64,000 bases of DNA from an uncultured Erythrobacter sp. (GTDB taxonomy: Bacteria > Pseudomonadota > Alphaproteobacteria > Sphingomonadales > Sphingomonadaceae). The first letter of the stretch is position 1, and each line of letters opens with the position of its first letter. Shown one piece after another: positions 26,519 through 35,997 of the stretch. The notes beneath the pieces were generated by a model. The model did no database searches, was not told the origin of the DNA, and was given only the letters and a program-made list of their open reading frames with translations. A program made the translations under genes and the position numbers. The stretch is from NCBI RefSeq assembly GCF_947502395.1, contig NZ_CANMZM010000003.1:434001-498000 (forward strand), in the 5' to 3' direction.

Positions 26519-27968
26519 GCCAGCTCACTCCGTCGCGTTCTGTCAGTGCCACTGCGCCAGACGGCCCCCATGACCCTGCCATATAGGTTTGCGGCTTGAT
26601 GTCGTTTGCTTCCCACCCCGCGCGGATACCATCGATCCAATTCCACTGAGCCTCGACCTCGTCGCGGCGCACGAACAGCGTTTGATCGCCCTTGATAAGG
26701 TCAAGCAGCAGCCGCTCATACGCAATGCGCCGCTGCGCTTCGGCAAAGGCATCGGGCATGGTGATTGCAAGCGGCACTTCGCGAAGGCGCACGCCGTCTT
26801 CGTCCAGACCTGGCACCTTGGCCATCAGCGACAAGGTGATGTTCTCATCAGGCTGAATTTCGATCAGCAAACGGTTTGGATGAAGCGCCCCGCCGCCTGT
26901 GCCCTCAAAGATTGAGTGCGGCACGCTGCGAAATTGCACGAGGATTTCGGTCACCCGTTCGGGAAGGCGTTTGCCGGTGCGCAGATAAAAGGGCACGCCT
27001 TTCCAGCGCCAATTGTCGACATGGGCCTTGATCGCGACAAAGGTCTCGGTGTCGGACGCCTCGCCCAGTTCCTCGTCATATCCGGGCACTGCCGCACCGC
27101 TGCTAGCCCCTGCGCGGTATTGGCCGGTGACGGTCTCGCCCGCCGTTGCCTCGCGCAGCGCGCGCAGCACTTTGACCTTTTCATCGCGCACGGCGGTTGC
27201 ATCGAAAGAGGTCGGCGGCTCCATCGCCACCAGCGCCAGCAATTGCAGCATATGGTTCTGCACCATATCCCTCAAAGCGCCTGCATCGTTGTAAAAGCCA
27301 ACCCGGCCCTCAAGCCCGACGGTTTCTGCCACAGTGATCTGCACATGCTCAATCACATTGGAGTTCCAGATCGGCTCAAACAGAATGTTGGCAAAGCGTA
27401 AGGCGAGGAGGTTTTGCACCGTCTCTTTGCCCAGATAATGGTCGATGCGGAAAATGCGTTCTTCAGGGAAAGCGGCTGCCACTGCGTCATTGATTTCGGC
27501 AGAGGACGCGAGATCCGTACCCAGCGGCTTTTCAAGGCACATGCGCACGTTCTCACCGGTCAGACCTGCCTTTTCCAGCCCCGCAATCGTAGGACCAAAG
27601 AGGCTTGGCGCGGTGGAGAGGAAAATCGCCAATCCGTCCGATGGGCCGGCATCCGCAATCTTGGCAGCAAGCGCGTCAAACCCGTCCAGAGTGCTCGCAT
27701 CAAGCGGTTGGTAGCTCAAACGGTTCAGAAACCCCGCCATGCTCCCACGCCGCTCAGCTGGCAAAAACTCCTCCAACGCCGCGCGCGCCATATCGCGAAA
27801 GCCCGCATCATCCAGATCACTGCGCGCAGTGCCGATAATCTTGAGCTTTTCAGGCAGCAATCCATCTGCATCGAGCGCACAAAGGGACGGCAGCAGTTTG
27901 CGCCGAGACAGGTCGCCCGTCGCGCCAAACAAAAGCAATCGATCGGCGGCAAATTCGGATGCAGCCAT
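26511..27968 (-). CDS. zwf: glucose-6-phosphate 1-dehydrogenase
   Basis: A 485-residue NAD(P)-dependent G6PDH, the first gene of the operon. The N-terminal coenzyme fold begins LLLFGATGDLSRRKLLPSL, and the substrate/catalytic motif RIDHYLGKETVQNL is present. Start at MAASEF, preceded by GAGGAG on the minus strand; the longer track ORF would extend toward the operator. No 6-phosphogluconolactonase gene is adjacent. Transcription is probably controlled by the divergent LacI-type regulator through the palindrome at 28047-28064. Confidence 0.96.
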   Translation of the reverse strand: MAASEFAADRLLLFGATGDLSRRKLLPSLCALDADGLLPEKLKIIGTARSDLDDAGFRDMARAALEEFLPAERRGSMAGFLNRLSYQPLDASTLDGFDALAAKIADAGPSDGLAIFLSTAPSLFGPTIAGLEKAGLTGENVRMCLEKPLGTDLASSAEINDAVAAAFPEERIFRIDHYLGKETVQNLLALRFANILFEPIWNSNVIEHVQITVAETVGLEGRVGFYNDAGALRDMVQNHMLQLLALVAMEPPTSFDATAVRDEKVKVLRALREATAGETVTGQYRAGASSGAAVPGYDEELGEASDTETFVAIKAHVDNWRWKGVPFYLRTGKRLPERVTEILVQFRSVPHSIFEGTGGGALHPNRLLIEIQPDENITLSLMAKVPGLDEDGVRLREVPLAITMPDAFAEAQRRIAYERLLLDLIKGDQTLFVRRDEVEAQWNWIDGIRAGWEANDIKPQTYMAGSWGPSGAVALTERDGVSWHE

Positions 27969-28046
27969 AGGTTTGTCTCCTCTATGCGCAGATCCCGCGC
28001 GCACTTGTCTCAGCCTGTAGCAGGGCAAGTGAGATGTGGACCATAG

Positions 28047-28064
28047 TTTGCATAGCTATTCAAA
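28047..28064. promoter_or_regulatory. putative LacI-family operator between zwf operon and its regulator
   Basis: TTTGCATAGCTATTCAAA is an 18-base palindrome with one symmetric mismatch pair (16 of 18 positions symmetric) and an even centre AGCT, typical of LacI/GalR operators. It lies in the 114-base gap between zwf and the divergent regulator gene. Confidence 0.65.
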
Positions 28065-28082
28065 TGCGTGTGTAGCTAAATT

Positions 28083-29162
28083 ATGCCCATGCGTGGGCCA
28101 AGAGGAAGGGCATTCGCGGTGGACGAAGTGCGCAAGAATGCAAGGATCACCAGTTTTGATGTGGCAGAGCGCGCAGGCGTGAGCCAGTCAACGGTGAGCC
28201 GCGCCCTATCGGGCTCCGCCGTTATCAGTGAGGCTACCCGGCAAAAGGTCATGACCGCGGCCCAAGAAATGGGTTATTTCGTCGATGAACGCGCTGCACG
28301 TTTGCGGCGCGGGCACACCGGCACATTGGCAGTTGTGGTGATCTGCAAGCCCGGCGAGCGGGCGCGCGATGTGAACCCGTTTTCTTACGCATTGCTGGGT
28401 GGGATCTGTGCCGCTGCTGCTGAGAAGGGGCTCGAGGTGCTGGTTTCGCTTCAGGCGGAGGAAGAGAAGCTGTTTGGCCATTATGTTGAACGCGGCCAGG
28501 CCGAGGGGCTGATTGTCATCGGCACCACGGCGAACCGGGTGGCTTGGGACTACTTTAGAGGCGTTGGCGAGACCGCAGCTGAAACCGGCGCACCGGTGGC
28601 ATTTTGGGGCTCGCCTCTGGGTGACCTCGACTGGGTGCTCTCCGACAATGAAACGGGCGCCATGGCGGCGGCTGATCATCTGATTGATCAGGGCGCAAAA
28701 TCGCTCGTATGCATAGGCTCTCTGGGCAGTCCTCAACGGCAATTTGCCGAACGTGCGCAGACATTTCTTGCGCGCGCCAAAGATCGCGGTGTTGCGGCGC
28801 AGCTGATTGAGATTGAACCCGCTGGTGCGCGCCGTGAACAGGGCCGGCTGGCGACAAAGGCATTGCTCAAGGATCTTCCAAACTGTGACGGTGTCTTTGC
28901 CGTTTGCGACGCGCTTGCTTTCGGCGTGATCGAAGAGCTGCAAGCCTCTGGCAAGACTATCCCAGGCGATGTGCGGCTGGTGGGCTTTGACGGCATCCCG
29001 GCAAGCGAGATGACCTATCCTCCGCTCACCACGATAGAGCCTGATTTGGACCTGGCCGGCCGAATGTTGGTCGAAGCGGTGACGGACGTTCTGGAGGATG
29101 GGATGGGACGCCCGAAAGTGCAGCGCGTGCCAGTGAAAATGCGGAAGCGGTCGAGCGCTTGA
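28083..29162 (+). CDS. LacI family transcriptional regulator, probable Entner-Doudoroff operon regulator
   Basis: A 359-residue protein. The N-terminal HTH with hinge is classical (ITSFDVAERAGVSQSTVSRALSG, then ISEATRQKVMTAAQEMGY), followed by a periplasmic-binding-protein-like effector domain (GTLAVVVICKPG to FDGIPASEMTYPPLTTI). Effector unknown; sugars or sugar phosphates of the Entner-Doudoroff route are plausible from context. Divergent from zwf-edd-glk-PEPC-like with a palindromic operator in the gap, so autoregulation and operon control are inferred. Confidence 0.9.
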   Translation: MPMRGPRGRAFAVDEVRKNARITSFDVAERAGVSQSTVSRALSGSAVISEATRQKVMTAAQEMGYFVDERAARLRRGHTGTLAVVVICKPGERARDVNPFSYALLGGICAAAAEKGLEVLVSLQAEEEKLFGHYVERGQAEGLIVIGTTANRVAWDYFRGVGETAAETGAPVAFWGSPLGDLDWVLSDNETGAMAAADHLIDQGAKSLVCIGSLGSPQRQFAERAQTFLARAKDRGVAAQLIEIEPAGARREQGRLATKALLKDLPNCDGVFAVCDALAFGVIEELQASGKTIPGDVRLVGFDGIPASEMTYPPLTTIEPDLDLAGRMLVEAVTDVLEDGMGRPKVQRVPVKMRKRSSA

Positions 29163-29279
29163 AGCGCGCCGCAATCGCCTCTGCGCGGGCAACTTTCCTA
29201 CACTAGGGTCCCAGCGCTAGATGTGCAGAGATGTGGACGATCAACGCCCTTACACAGCCTTAAAACCCCGCCATTTTGC

Positions 29280-29301
29280 CCAAGAGGTTTTTTGCTCTTG
29301 G
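29280..29301. terminator. hairpin between convergent LacI regulator and rimO
   Basis: CCAAGAG-GTTTTTTG-CTCTTGG is a perfect 7-bp stem with an eight-base T-rich loop. It lies between two convergent genes. The T run is in the loop rather than after the stem, so intrinsic termination is uncertain. Confidence 0.35.
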
Positions 29302-29344
29302 ACAGTGTCTCATGTGTCTCAAACTTTTTCTTCGCAAAGCGAGA

Positions 29345-30745
29345 TCAGTCTGAAATTACCCCGAAAAGATCATGCGCATCGGCGTCTTCGATACTCACGT
29401 CCACGATGTCGCCCGATTGGAGCGTTTCGGGGACGTTGCGGAGGTATACTGCGCCGTCAATTTCGGGTGCGTCAGCCTGTGACCGCCCGGTTGCGCCGAT
29501 GTCGCCGTCTTCGTCCGGTTCGCCGACCTCGTCGATGATGACGGGGAGGGTGCGTCCGACCTTGGCTTCGAGCTTGGCGGAGGAGATGCGTTCGGTGACT
29601 TCCATCAGCCGGGCGTATCGCTCTTCCTTGAGCTCTTCGGGAACCGGGTCGGGCAGATCATTGGCGCGCGCACCCTCAACGGGTTCGAAGCGGAAGGCGC
29701 CCACGCGGTCCAATTGGGCATCTTCAAGCCATCCGAGGAGGTATCGGAAATCTTCTTCGGTCTCACCGGGGAAGCCAACCACGAAAGAGGAGCGGATCGC
29801 GATGTCGGGGCAAATGTCGCGCCACTTCTTAAGGCGCTCGAGCACTTTCGCCTCATTCGCCGGGCGGCGCATGCTCTTGAGCACGGACGGTGCGGCGTGC
29901 TGAAACGGAATGTCGAGATAGGGCGTCAGAAGCCCCTCGGCCATCAAAGGAATGACGCGATCGACATGCGGATAAGGATAGACATAGTGGAGGCGAACCC
30001 AAGGGGCTTTGTCGTCGGAGGTGCGAAGCTGACCAAGCTCGCGTGCCATATCGGTCATGTGCGCGCGAACCTCGCGGGCGTTTGGTCCTTTTGGCCACTG
30101 CCGCATCTCGTGCTTGGTGTCCACGCCGTATGCAGACGTATCCTGAGAGATCACCAGCAGCTCTTTGGTCCCTGCCGCAACCAACTTCTCCGCCTCGCGC
30201 AGAACGGCATCGATCCGACGGCTGGCCAGCTTCCCGCGAAGGTCCGGGATAATGCAGAAAGAGCAGGAATGATTGCAGCCCTCAGATATCTTCAGATAGC
30301 TATAATGGCGCGGTGTCAGCTTGATGTCGGGCTGCGGGATGAGGTCCACATAGGGGCCTTGGGAGGGCGGGGCGTGCTCGTGAACGGCCTCTACCACCTG
30401 CTCATACTGATGCGCGCCTGTTACGGCCAGAACCTGTGGATGCGCGGCACGGATCGCGTCGGCTTCCTCGCCCATACAGCCGGTCACAATGACCCGGCCG
30501 TTCTCCGAAATCGCCTCACCAATCGCGGCAAGGCTCTCTTCCTTGGCGCTGTCGAGAAAGCCGCAAGTGTTAACCAGCACCACATCCGCGCCCGCATAAT
30601 CGGGACTCATCGCATAGCCATCGGCACGGAGCCGTGTGAGAATACGCTCGGAATCGACCAGCGCCTTGGGACAGCCAAGCGAGACCATGCCGACCTTCTT
30701 GGCGTCGGCCACTCTGGTCGGGTGTGTGGTTGCTTCAGTACTCAT
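29345..30745 (-). CDS. rimO: ribosomal protein S12 methylthiotransferase RimO
   Basis: RimO is a radical-SAM enzyme with two 4Fe-4S clusters that adds a methylthio group to an aspartate of ribosomal protein S12. The 466-residue chain has the N-terminal UPF0004 domain ([32 protein letters not shown]), the radical SAM CxxxCxxC ([15 protein letters not shown]), and a C-terminal TRAM domain ([15 protein letters not shown] to [11 protein letters not shown]). The variable tail contains an S12-type DxxDL-like context typical of RimO rather than MiaB. Confidence 0.96.
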   Translation of the reverse strand: MSTEATTHPTRVADAKKVGMVSLGCPKALVDSERILTRLRADGYAMSPDYAGADVVLVNTCGFLDSAKEESLAAIGEAISENGRVIVTGCMGEEADAIRAAHPQVLAVTGAHQYEQVVEAVHEHAPPSQGPYVDLIPQPDIKLTPRHYSYLKISEGCNHSCSFCIIPDLRGKLASRRIDAVLREAEKLVAAGTKELLVISQDTSAYGVDTKHEMRQWPKGPNAREVRAHMTDMARELGQLRTSDDKAPWVRLHYVYPYPHVDRVIPLMAEGLLTPYLDIPFQHAAPSVLKSMRRPANEAKVLERLKKWRDICPDIAIRSSFVVGFPGETEEDFRYLLGWLEDAQLDRVGAFRFEPVEGARANDLPDPVPEELKEERYARLMEVTERISSAKLEAKVGRTLPVIIDEVGEPDEDGDIGATGRSQADAPEIDGAVYLRNVPETLQSGDIVDVSIEDADAHDLFGVISD

Positions 30746-30815
30746 GATGCGCGCGCCCCTACACTGGCACGGACGTTTGCGCTAGGTATTGCGAACAAGG
30801 ACGGGAGGGATCGTT

Positions 30816-31214
30816 ATGAATGACTTTGCATTATGGCCGGTTTTGGCAGGAGCTGCGGCGTTCTTCGTCGTGGGTGCGATTTGGTACGGCGTGATCTTTG
30901 GTAAGGCATGGCAAAAGGCAGCCGGAATGTCGGATGAAGATGTGCAGGGTGGCAATATGCCGCTCATCTTCGGGCTTACATTTCTGTTCGAAGTGTTGAT
31001 CGCTATGGTCCTGTGGCACTTGGTCGCGCGCACCGGTGCTGCCCCGCATGTGGTGATGATGATGTCGGTTGGATTTGCGCTAGGGATTATGGCCCCCGCA
31101 ATCGGAATCAACTATCTCTATCAGCGCAAAAGTGGTGCGCTCTTTGCGATTGATGCAGGGCATTTCACCGTCGGCATGGTGGCGATGGGAGGGGTATTCC
31201 TGCTGTTCCTTTAA
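30816..31214 (+). CDS. DUF1761 family membrane protein
   Basis: A 132-residue protein with four hydrophobic helices (AGAAAFFVVGAIWYGVIFG, FGLTFLFEVLIAMVLWHLV, VGFALGIMAPAIGINYLY, FTVGMVAMGGVFLLFL). The WYGVIFGKAW motif after helix 1 is the mark of DUF1761. The start is ATG 30816 with GGGAGG upstream. Function unknown. Convergent with the potassium channel gene. Confidence 0.8.
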   Translation: MNDFALWPVLAGAAAFFVVGAIWYGVIFGKAWQKAAGMSDEDVQGGNMPLIFGLTFLFEVLIAMVLWHLVARTGAAPHVVMMMSVGFALGIMAPAIGINYLYQRKSGALFAIDAGHFTVGMVAMGGVFLLFL

Positions 31215-31219
31215 AGAGC

Positions 31220-32290
31220 TTACTTAGCTTTTTTGCCGTTCCCGTTACCGTTGCCATTCTCCGAGGGAACTATTTCGACGAGGACATCGCCGGGTTGGAG
31301 GCTCTGGCATTCTTCTTCCCAAAAGCCGATGGCGCGGCCATTGCGATAGATGCGAAGGCCTTTCCCGCCCGAGCTAAGCTCTTGAATCGAAGAGCCGCAT
31401 TCTGCTTCGTCAACAACGCGTTCGACCAATTGGACCCGGCCAGAGACGGAGGCAAGATCGGCTAGATAGTCGGCGATATGCGCGCCATTGGCGGAGCCTG
31501 CGAGAAGGAGTCCGGTAAAGCGCACCGGGTTGATGACATTGGTCGCGCCAGCCTGACGCGCGAGCAGTTCGTTGTCGTCGGCGCGCACCACAACACTGAT
31601 CGGGACATTGGGCGCCAAATGCCGAACGGTGAGCACGATGAGGATTGAGGTGTCATCGCGCCCTGCCGAGACAAGGACATTCTTGGCCGTCGCAATACGG
31701 ACAGCTTTCAATATCTCGTCACGCGTTGCATCGGCGGTCAGAACATTCACGCCGAGCTTCTCGGCCTCGCGGAGCCGCTCCTCGCTTGGATCAACGACAA
31801 CGATTTTCTCGGCATCGGTGCCGCGCTCGATCAGCTCTTCTACGCTCTGCGAACCCGATACGCCGTAACCAAGGACAACCACATGATCGGAGAGCTTTTC
31901 CTGAATGCGAGCCATACGCCATTTCTCCCAGCTGTGTTGGATGAAGAAATTGTAGGTCGTGCCTACGAAAATGAACAGGACGAGGAAGCGGATTGGGGTG
32001 ACGATTACCGCCTCTTTGAAGCGGGCTGCTTCGGATATTGGAGCGATGTCACCAAACCCCGTCGTCGTGATCGAGATCATGGTGAAGTAAACAACATCAA
32101 GGAAGCTGATATGCCCGTCGACATTATCGATGAGCCCCTCGCGGTCGAACCAGTGGATCATCACCACGATCATGATGAGCCCCAACGCCGCGCCGAGCCG
32201 TATCGAAACGTCGGCCCAGACTGACAAGCCAACCGAACGGCGCAATGGCCTCATGCGCTTTTGAGCTGGGTGACGTCCCCCTTTTGCCAT
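31220..32290 (-). CDS. potassium channel with RCK/TrkA-N regulatory domain
   Basis: A 356-residue protein with two membrane helices around a pore loop carrying the selectivity filter TTTGFGD (near residue 76), then a cytoplasmic RCK domain (VVVLGYGVSGSQSVEELIERG, VVDPSEERL, ADATRDEILKAVRI) and a C-terminal TrkA-C-like part. It likely forms a gated K+ channel in the inner membrane. The tail ENGNGNGNGKKAK is low complexity. It follows serS and surE on the same strand, with 12 bases between surE and its own start. Confidence 0.9.
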   Translation of the reverse strand: MAKGGRHPAQKRMRPLRRSVGLSVWADVSIRLGAALGLIMIVVMIHWFDREGLIDNVDGHISFLDVVYFTMISITTTGFGDIAPISEAARFKEAVIVTPIRFLVLFIFVGTTYNFFIQHSWEKWRMARIQEKLSDHVVVLGYGVSGSQSVEELIERGTDAEKIVVVDPSEERLREAEKLGVNVLTADATRDEILKAVRIATAKNVLVSAGRDDTSILIVLTVRHLAPNVPISVVVRADDNELLARQAGATNVINPVRFTGLLLAGSANGAHIADYLADLASVSGRVQLVERVVDEAECGSSIQELSSGGKGLRIYRNGRAIGFWEEECQSLQPGDVLVEIVPSENGNGNGNGKKAK

Positions 32291-32302
32291 CGCAGTCCTG
32301 TC

Positions 32303-33058
32303 TTACTCCTCGAAGCGTCCGGCGAGATTGTCGATGGTGGGGTAGTGCGTCAAGTCAAGCTGCAGGGGCGTGACTGTGACAAAGCCATCGGCGATCGCCT
32401 CGAGGTCCGTGCCATGGTCGAGCGTGTGCTCAATCGGATGCAGGCCAAACCAGAAGTAGCGAAGGCCCCTGGGGTCGGTCCCTTCAACCACGCTGCCACG
32501 CGAATAGTCATGGAAGCCTTGGCGAGTGATGCGGATGCCTCGCGCCTCGGCGGGTGGGAAATTCACGTTGAGAAGAGTGCGGTTACCAAAGGGCGCATCG
32601 ACAAGGGGGGCAATCACCTTGTTCGCCCACTCCAATGCTGCCGTAAATTCCGCGTCCGTACCGCGGGTTTCTGGTGAGATTACTTGGCTCAAAGCAATCG
32701 AGCGAATGCCAGCCAATGCTCCCTCCATGGCTGCCGCAGCGGTCCCAGAGTAGGTGATATCATCGCCAAGGTTTGCCCCGCGGTTGACTCCGGATAGGAT
32801 CAGATCGGGAGGGCTATCGAGCACTTGGCGAAGACCCATGGAAACAGCGTCCGTCGGTGTGCCGGTGACGGCAAAACGCCGTTCGGAGAACTTTTGTAGT
32901 CGCACTGGGCGATTCAGCGTTAGCGAGTGACCGGCCCCTGACTGCTCCTCGGAGGGCGCACACACCCAGACATCGTCCGAAAACTGCGCCGCGATCTGTT
33001 CTAGAACCTCAAGGCCGGGGGCATGGATACCGTCATCATTGGTGAGCAGGATGCGCAT
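32303..33058 (-). CDS. surE: 5'/3'-nucleotidase SurE
   Basis: A 251-residue metal-dependent nucleoside monophosphatase, associated with stationary-phase survival. The signature MRILLTNDDGIHAPGL is at the N-terminus, GTPTDAV follows near residue 85, then SGVNRGANLGDDITYSGTAAAAMEG. It begins directly after the serS stop codon (no gap), so both are translated from one message. Confidence 0.96.
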   Translation of the reverse strand: MRILLTNDDGIHAPGLEVLEQIAAQFSDDVWVCAPSEEQSGAGHSLTLNRPVRLQKFSERRFAVTGTPTDAVSMGLRQVLDSPPDLILSGVNRGANLGDDITYSGTAAAAMEGALAGIRSIALSQVISPETRGTDAEFTAALEWANKVIAPLVDAPFGNRTLLNVNFPPAEARGIRITRQGFHDYSRGSVVEGTDPRGLRYFWFGLHPIEHTLDHGTDLEAIADGFVTVTPLQLDLTHYPTIDNLAGRFEE

Positions 33059-34339
33059 TTAGGCGATTGGCTCCAACTTTGTCACACCACCCATGTAAGG
33101 TGCCAAAGCCTCAGGCACCAGAACGCTTCCATCGGCCTGTTGATAGTTCTCGATAATCGCGACCAGCGTACGACCAACAGCGAGGCCAGAACCATTAAGC
33201 AAATGGAAGTACTCGCTCTTCTTCGAACCTTCGGGGCGATAGCGCGCGTTCATCCGGCGCGGTTGATAGGTGCCACCGTCAGAGCAAGAACTGATCTCAC
33301 GGTAAGCCCCTTGCCCGGGGAGCCAGACCTCCAAGTCGTAGGTTTTCATCATCGTCGCGCCCATATCGCCTGCGCATAGAGCCATCACCCGATAGTGGAG
33401 GCCCAACTTTTGCAGTAGCCCTTCCGCCACACCGGTGATGCGCTCGTGCTCTTCAGCTGCTGTCTCTGGAAGCGCGGCGACGATCATCTCGACCTTTTCG
33501 AACTGGTGTTGGCGAATGAAGCCGCGCGTGTCGCGCCCGGCTGCGCCTGCCTCAGAACGGAAGCAGGGCGTGAGCGCAGTGAGGCGCATAGGAAAGTCGC
33601 TTTCCGCAAACAGCTGCTCGCGGAAAGAATTGCCAAGCACCATTTCTGAGGTGGAGATAAGCAACCGATCATCGGTGGTGCGGAACAGGTCTTCGGCAAA
33701 CTTGGGGAGTTGCCCCGTGCCGTACCCGGCTTCCTCATTGATCAGGAGCGGGGGATTGCACTCGGTAAAACCATGCTCGCGCGTGTTGGTATCGAGCATA
33801 AACTGGCCCAGCGCCCGGTGAAGCCGTGCCATATCGCCGCGGAGAAACGTGAAACGCGCCCCGGAAATCTTCGCGCCCGTCTCAAAATCCATACCCAGTG
33901 CGGGAGCGATATCAGCATGCTCTTGCGGATCGAAATCGAAGCTCGGCCTCTCGCCCCATTCGCGAAGATACTGATTGTCATCTTCGCTCTCCCCATCGGG
34001 GACAGACGGGTCGAGCAGATTGGGAAGGACCAGCAAAGCCTCTTGCAGCTTTGCGCCCAATTCCCGTTCGCTTTCTTCAAGAGCGGGCATCGACTGCTTA
34101 AGTTCGGCAACCTCGGCCTTAAGCGCTTCGGCCTTTTCCTTGTCGCCTTGGCCTATGGCCATACCGATGGCCTTGGACGCTTCATTGCGGCGCGATTGTG
34201 CTTCTTGCAGCTTGGTTGTCAGCGCGCGGCGCTCTTCATCGAGCGTGAGGATGCTGTGCGCAACAGGTTCCACCCCGCGCCGTGCGAGGACTGCGTCAAA
34301 CCCTTCCGGGTCGTCTCTGATCAAGCGGATATCGTGCAT
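33059..34339 (-). CDS. serS: seryl-tRNA synthetase
   Basis: A 426-residue class II synthetase that charges tRNA-Ser (and tRNA-Sec where present). The N-terminal tRNA-binding coiled coil occupies about residues 30-100 (LTTKLQEAQSRRNEASKAIG). Motif 2 is FRSEAGAAGRDTRGFIRQHQFEKVEM, motif 3 LNGSGLAVGRTLVAIIENYQ, and TSEMVLGN precedes the catalytic core. First gene of the serS-surE-K+ channel run. Confidence 0.97.
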   Translation of the reverse strand: MHDIRLIRDDPEGFDAVLARRGVEPVAHSILTLDEERRALTTKLQEAQSRRNEASKAIGMAIGQGDKEKAEALKAEVAELKQSMPALEESERELGAKLQEALLVLPNLLDPSVPDGESEDDNQYLREWGERPSFDFDPQEHADIAPALGMDFETGAKISGARFTFLRGDMARLHRALGQFMLDTNTREHGFTECNPPLLINEEAGYGTGQLPKFAEDLFRTTDDRLLISTSEMVLGNSFREQLFAESDFPMRLTALTPCFRSEAGAAGRDTRGFIRQHQFEKVEMIVAALPETAAEEHERITGVAEGLLQKLGLHYRVMALCAGDMGATMMKTYDLEVWLPGQGAYREISSCSDGGTYQPRRMNARYRPEGSKKSEYFHLLNGSGLAVGRTLVAIIENYQQADGSVLVPEALAPYMGGVTKLEPIA

Positions 34340-34416
34340 GGAGGTGAGCCTATGCCCGCTTCAAGCAGGTATGAAAAGAGCAGATCGGCCTGTGCGACCC
34401 GCTCTCTCGCAAGTGC

Positions 34417-35235
34417 TTAGCTTGCTGCGAGCAGAACGCTGGCAGAAGCCCCCGAAAGTGCGCCCTGATTGGCATCGAGAGACTCTGGGCGTGCGACGCT
34501 GGGGTAAGCTTCACTCAGTAGACCAAGCGCGGTCTCAATTGATCCTGCCAGCGTGGTATCTTCGGCACGCACTGCATCTGCTGAGCGTTCAAACGCGCTT
34601 TGCGCGGCTTTGTAGAACCCATATCCATCAAGGTAGGGACCGTAATTGGTGCTCTCACTTGCTTGCGCATACATGGCGACGGCGCGCTCGATCTGGTCCG
34701 CAACGACGCCGCCAGCGATTTTGCCCGCGCTCGCATCGCTTGTGGGGGCTTTCTCTTCGGCAGCCCGGAGAGCCGCGAAAATAGCATCAGCTTGGCCCGC
34801 GATCTCATTTGCGTCAGCACCGTTCAAGGCCGCATCAGAAGCTTGACTGAAGAGGGACTTAAAGTCTTCAACACCGCGTTCGGCGAATACCGGTTCCATT
34901 TCCAGCAGCACTTCGGATACCGGGTGAGCGAACATCTCTGCGCCCGCGTCTGTCTTGCCAGCAGCGTAGGCATCGCGCGCTGCGATCACATGAGCTTCGG
35001 CAACAGCAAGAGCCGCGCCATAGACGACCGGATCATTGGCAGCAGCTGCGATTTCAACGCCGCCTTCACCGCCTTCGCCGCCTTCTCCCTCGCCGGTTTC
35101 ACCCGCCGTACCGACAATCGCGCTCTCGCCGGCTTCTTCGCCTTCGACAGCTTCACCGGTGCAGCCAGCCAGAGTGAGTCCAGCCAAAGCTGTCGCCACG
35201 CCAAGCTGACCCCAAGTTTTCAGTTCGACTTTCAT
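34417..35235 (-). CDS. helical lipoprotein of unknown function
   Basis: A 272-residue predicted lipoprotein. Signal peptide with lipobox LTLAGC at residue about 27, then a Glu/Gly-rich linker with GEGGEGGEGG repeats, then a helical domain beginning DPVVYGAALAVAEAHVIAARDAY and containing MFAHPVSEVLLEMEPVFAERG. The helical part recalls imelysin/EfeO-like periplasmic domains in layout, but I cannot confirm a family and no HxxE metal motif is clear. It is divergent from a PiuC-type hydroxylase across 84 bases, hinting at iron-related control. Start at MKVELK. Confidence 0.6.
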   Translation of the reverse strand: MKVELKTWGQLGVATALAGLTLAGCTGEAVEGEEAGESAIVGTAGETGEGEGGEGGEGGVEIAAAANDPVVYGAALAVAEAHVIAARDAYAAGKTDAGAEMFAHPVSEVLLEMEPVFAERGVEDFKSLFSQASDAALNGADANEIAGQADAIFAALRAAEEKAPTSDASAGKIAGGVVADQIERAVAMYAQASESTNYGPYLDGYGFYKAAQSAFERSADAVRAEDTTLAGSIETALGLLSEAYPSVARPESLDANQGALSGASASVLLAAS

Positions 35236-35319
35236 GCGGGAGTGCTCCAGATTGATTGCGATTTGCGTCAAGCCATAAGCGACGCGTGCCTTTTTGCAAA
35301 CGATTATCAAGAGGCTTTC

Positions 35320-35997
35320 ATGATCCTCAGCATTGCTGCCATTCCTGAAGCCGAAAAACTCGATGAAGTCCGCGCTGGCTTAGCCAAGCTGAGTTGGCAG
35401 GATGGGCGCGCTACTGCTGGAGCAGTCGCGAGCCGGGTGAAGGTCAATGAACAAGCGGTAATGTCCAACCCGGCAGGGCGCACGATTAGCAAACTCCTGC
35501 TGCCGCTTGTCATCGACAACCCGATTGTGAAGGCAGCGGCGCGACCTCGGCGCAATTCCGGTCTGCTTGTAAGCAAGACCCAAGACGGCGGCCATTACGG
35601 CGCGCATGTCGACAATTCTCTGATGGGGAAGGGCGATGCGCAGATACGTACCGATATCTCCTTCACTCTCTTCCTGAGCGATCCGTCTGACTATGAAGGC
35701 GGCGAGCTGGTGGTGCAAACCGCTGGCATGACGCAGACGATCAAGGGGCAGCCGGGCAATCTTGTACTTTATTCCTCAACCAGCATTCACGAGGTAAAGC
35801 CGGTGACGAGTGGCACAAGGATCGTGGCTGTCGGCTGGATCGAAAGTCATATCCGCAACGATGCACAGCGCGAACTCTTGTTTGACATGCAAAACACGCG
35901 CAGCTCGCTAGGGCAAAAACTTCCTGTGGATGCGCCAGAATTGCTGATGATCGACAAATCGATCGCCAATCTTATGCGGATGTGGGCCGGGTCTTAG
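35320..35997 (+). CDS. PKHD-type 2-oxoglutarate/Fe(II) hydroxylase (PiuC-like)
   Basis: A 225-residue dioxygenase of the PiuC/YbiX family, usually linked to iron-siderophore uptake genes. The iron-binding HxD (YGAHVDNSLMG, about residue 93) and distal His (SIHEVKPV) with the 2-oxoglutarate arginine (SGTRIVAVGW) are present. It starts at ATG 35320 (AAGAGG upstream); the longer ORF in this frame is only antisense to the lipoprotein gene. No TonB receptor is adjacent. Its 3' end overlaps the convergent membrane-protein gene by 26 bases. Confidence 0.9.
   Translation: MILSIAAIPEAEKLDEVRAGLAKLSWQDGRATAGAVASRVKVNEQAVMSNPAGRTISKLLLPLVIDNPIVKAAARPRRNSGLLVSKTQDGGHYGAHVDNSLMGKGDAQIRTDISFTLFLSDPSDYEGGELVVQTAGMTQTIKGQPGNLVLYSSTSIHEVKPVTSGTRIVAVGWIESHIRNDAQRELLFDMQNTRSSLGQKLPVDAPELLMIDKSIANLMRMWAGS

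Noticed and set aside
34600-35319. Upstream part of the 465-codon ORF ending at 35997
   Set aside because: It is antisense to the lipoprotein gene; the hydroxylase sequence begins at ATG 35320.
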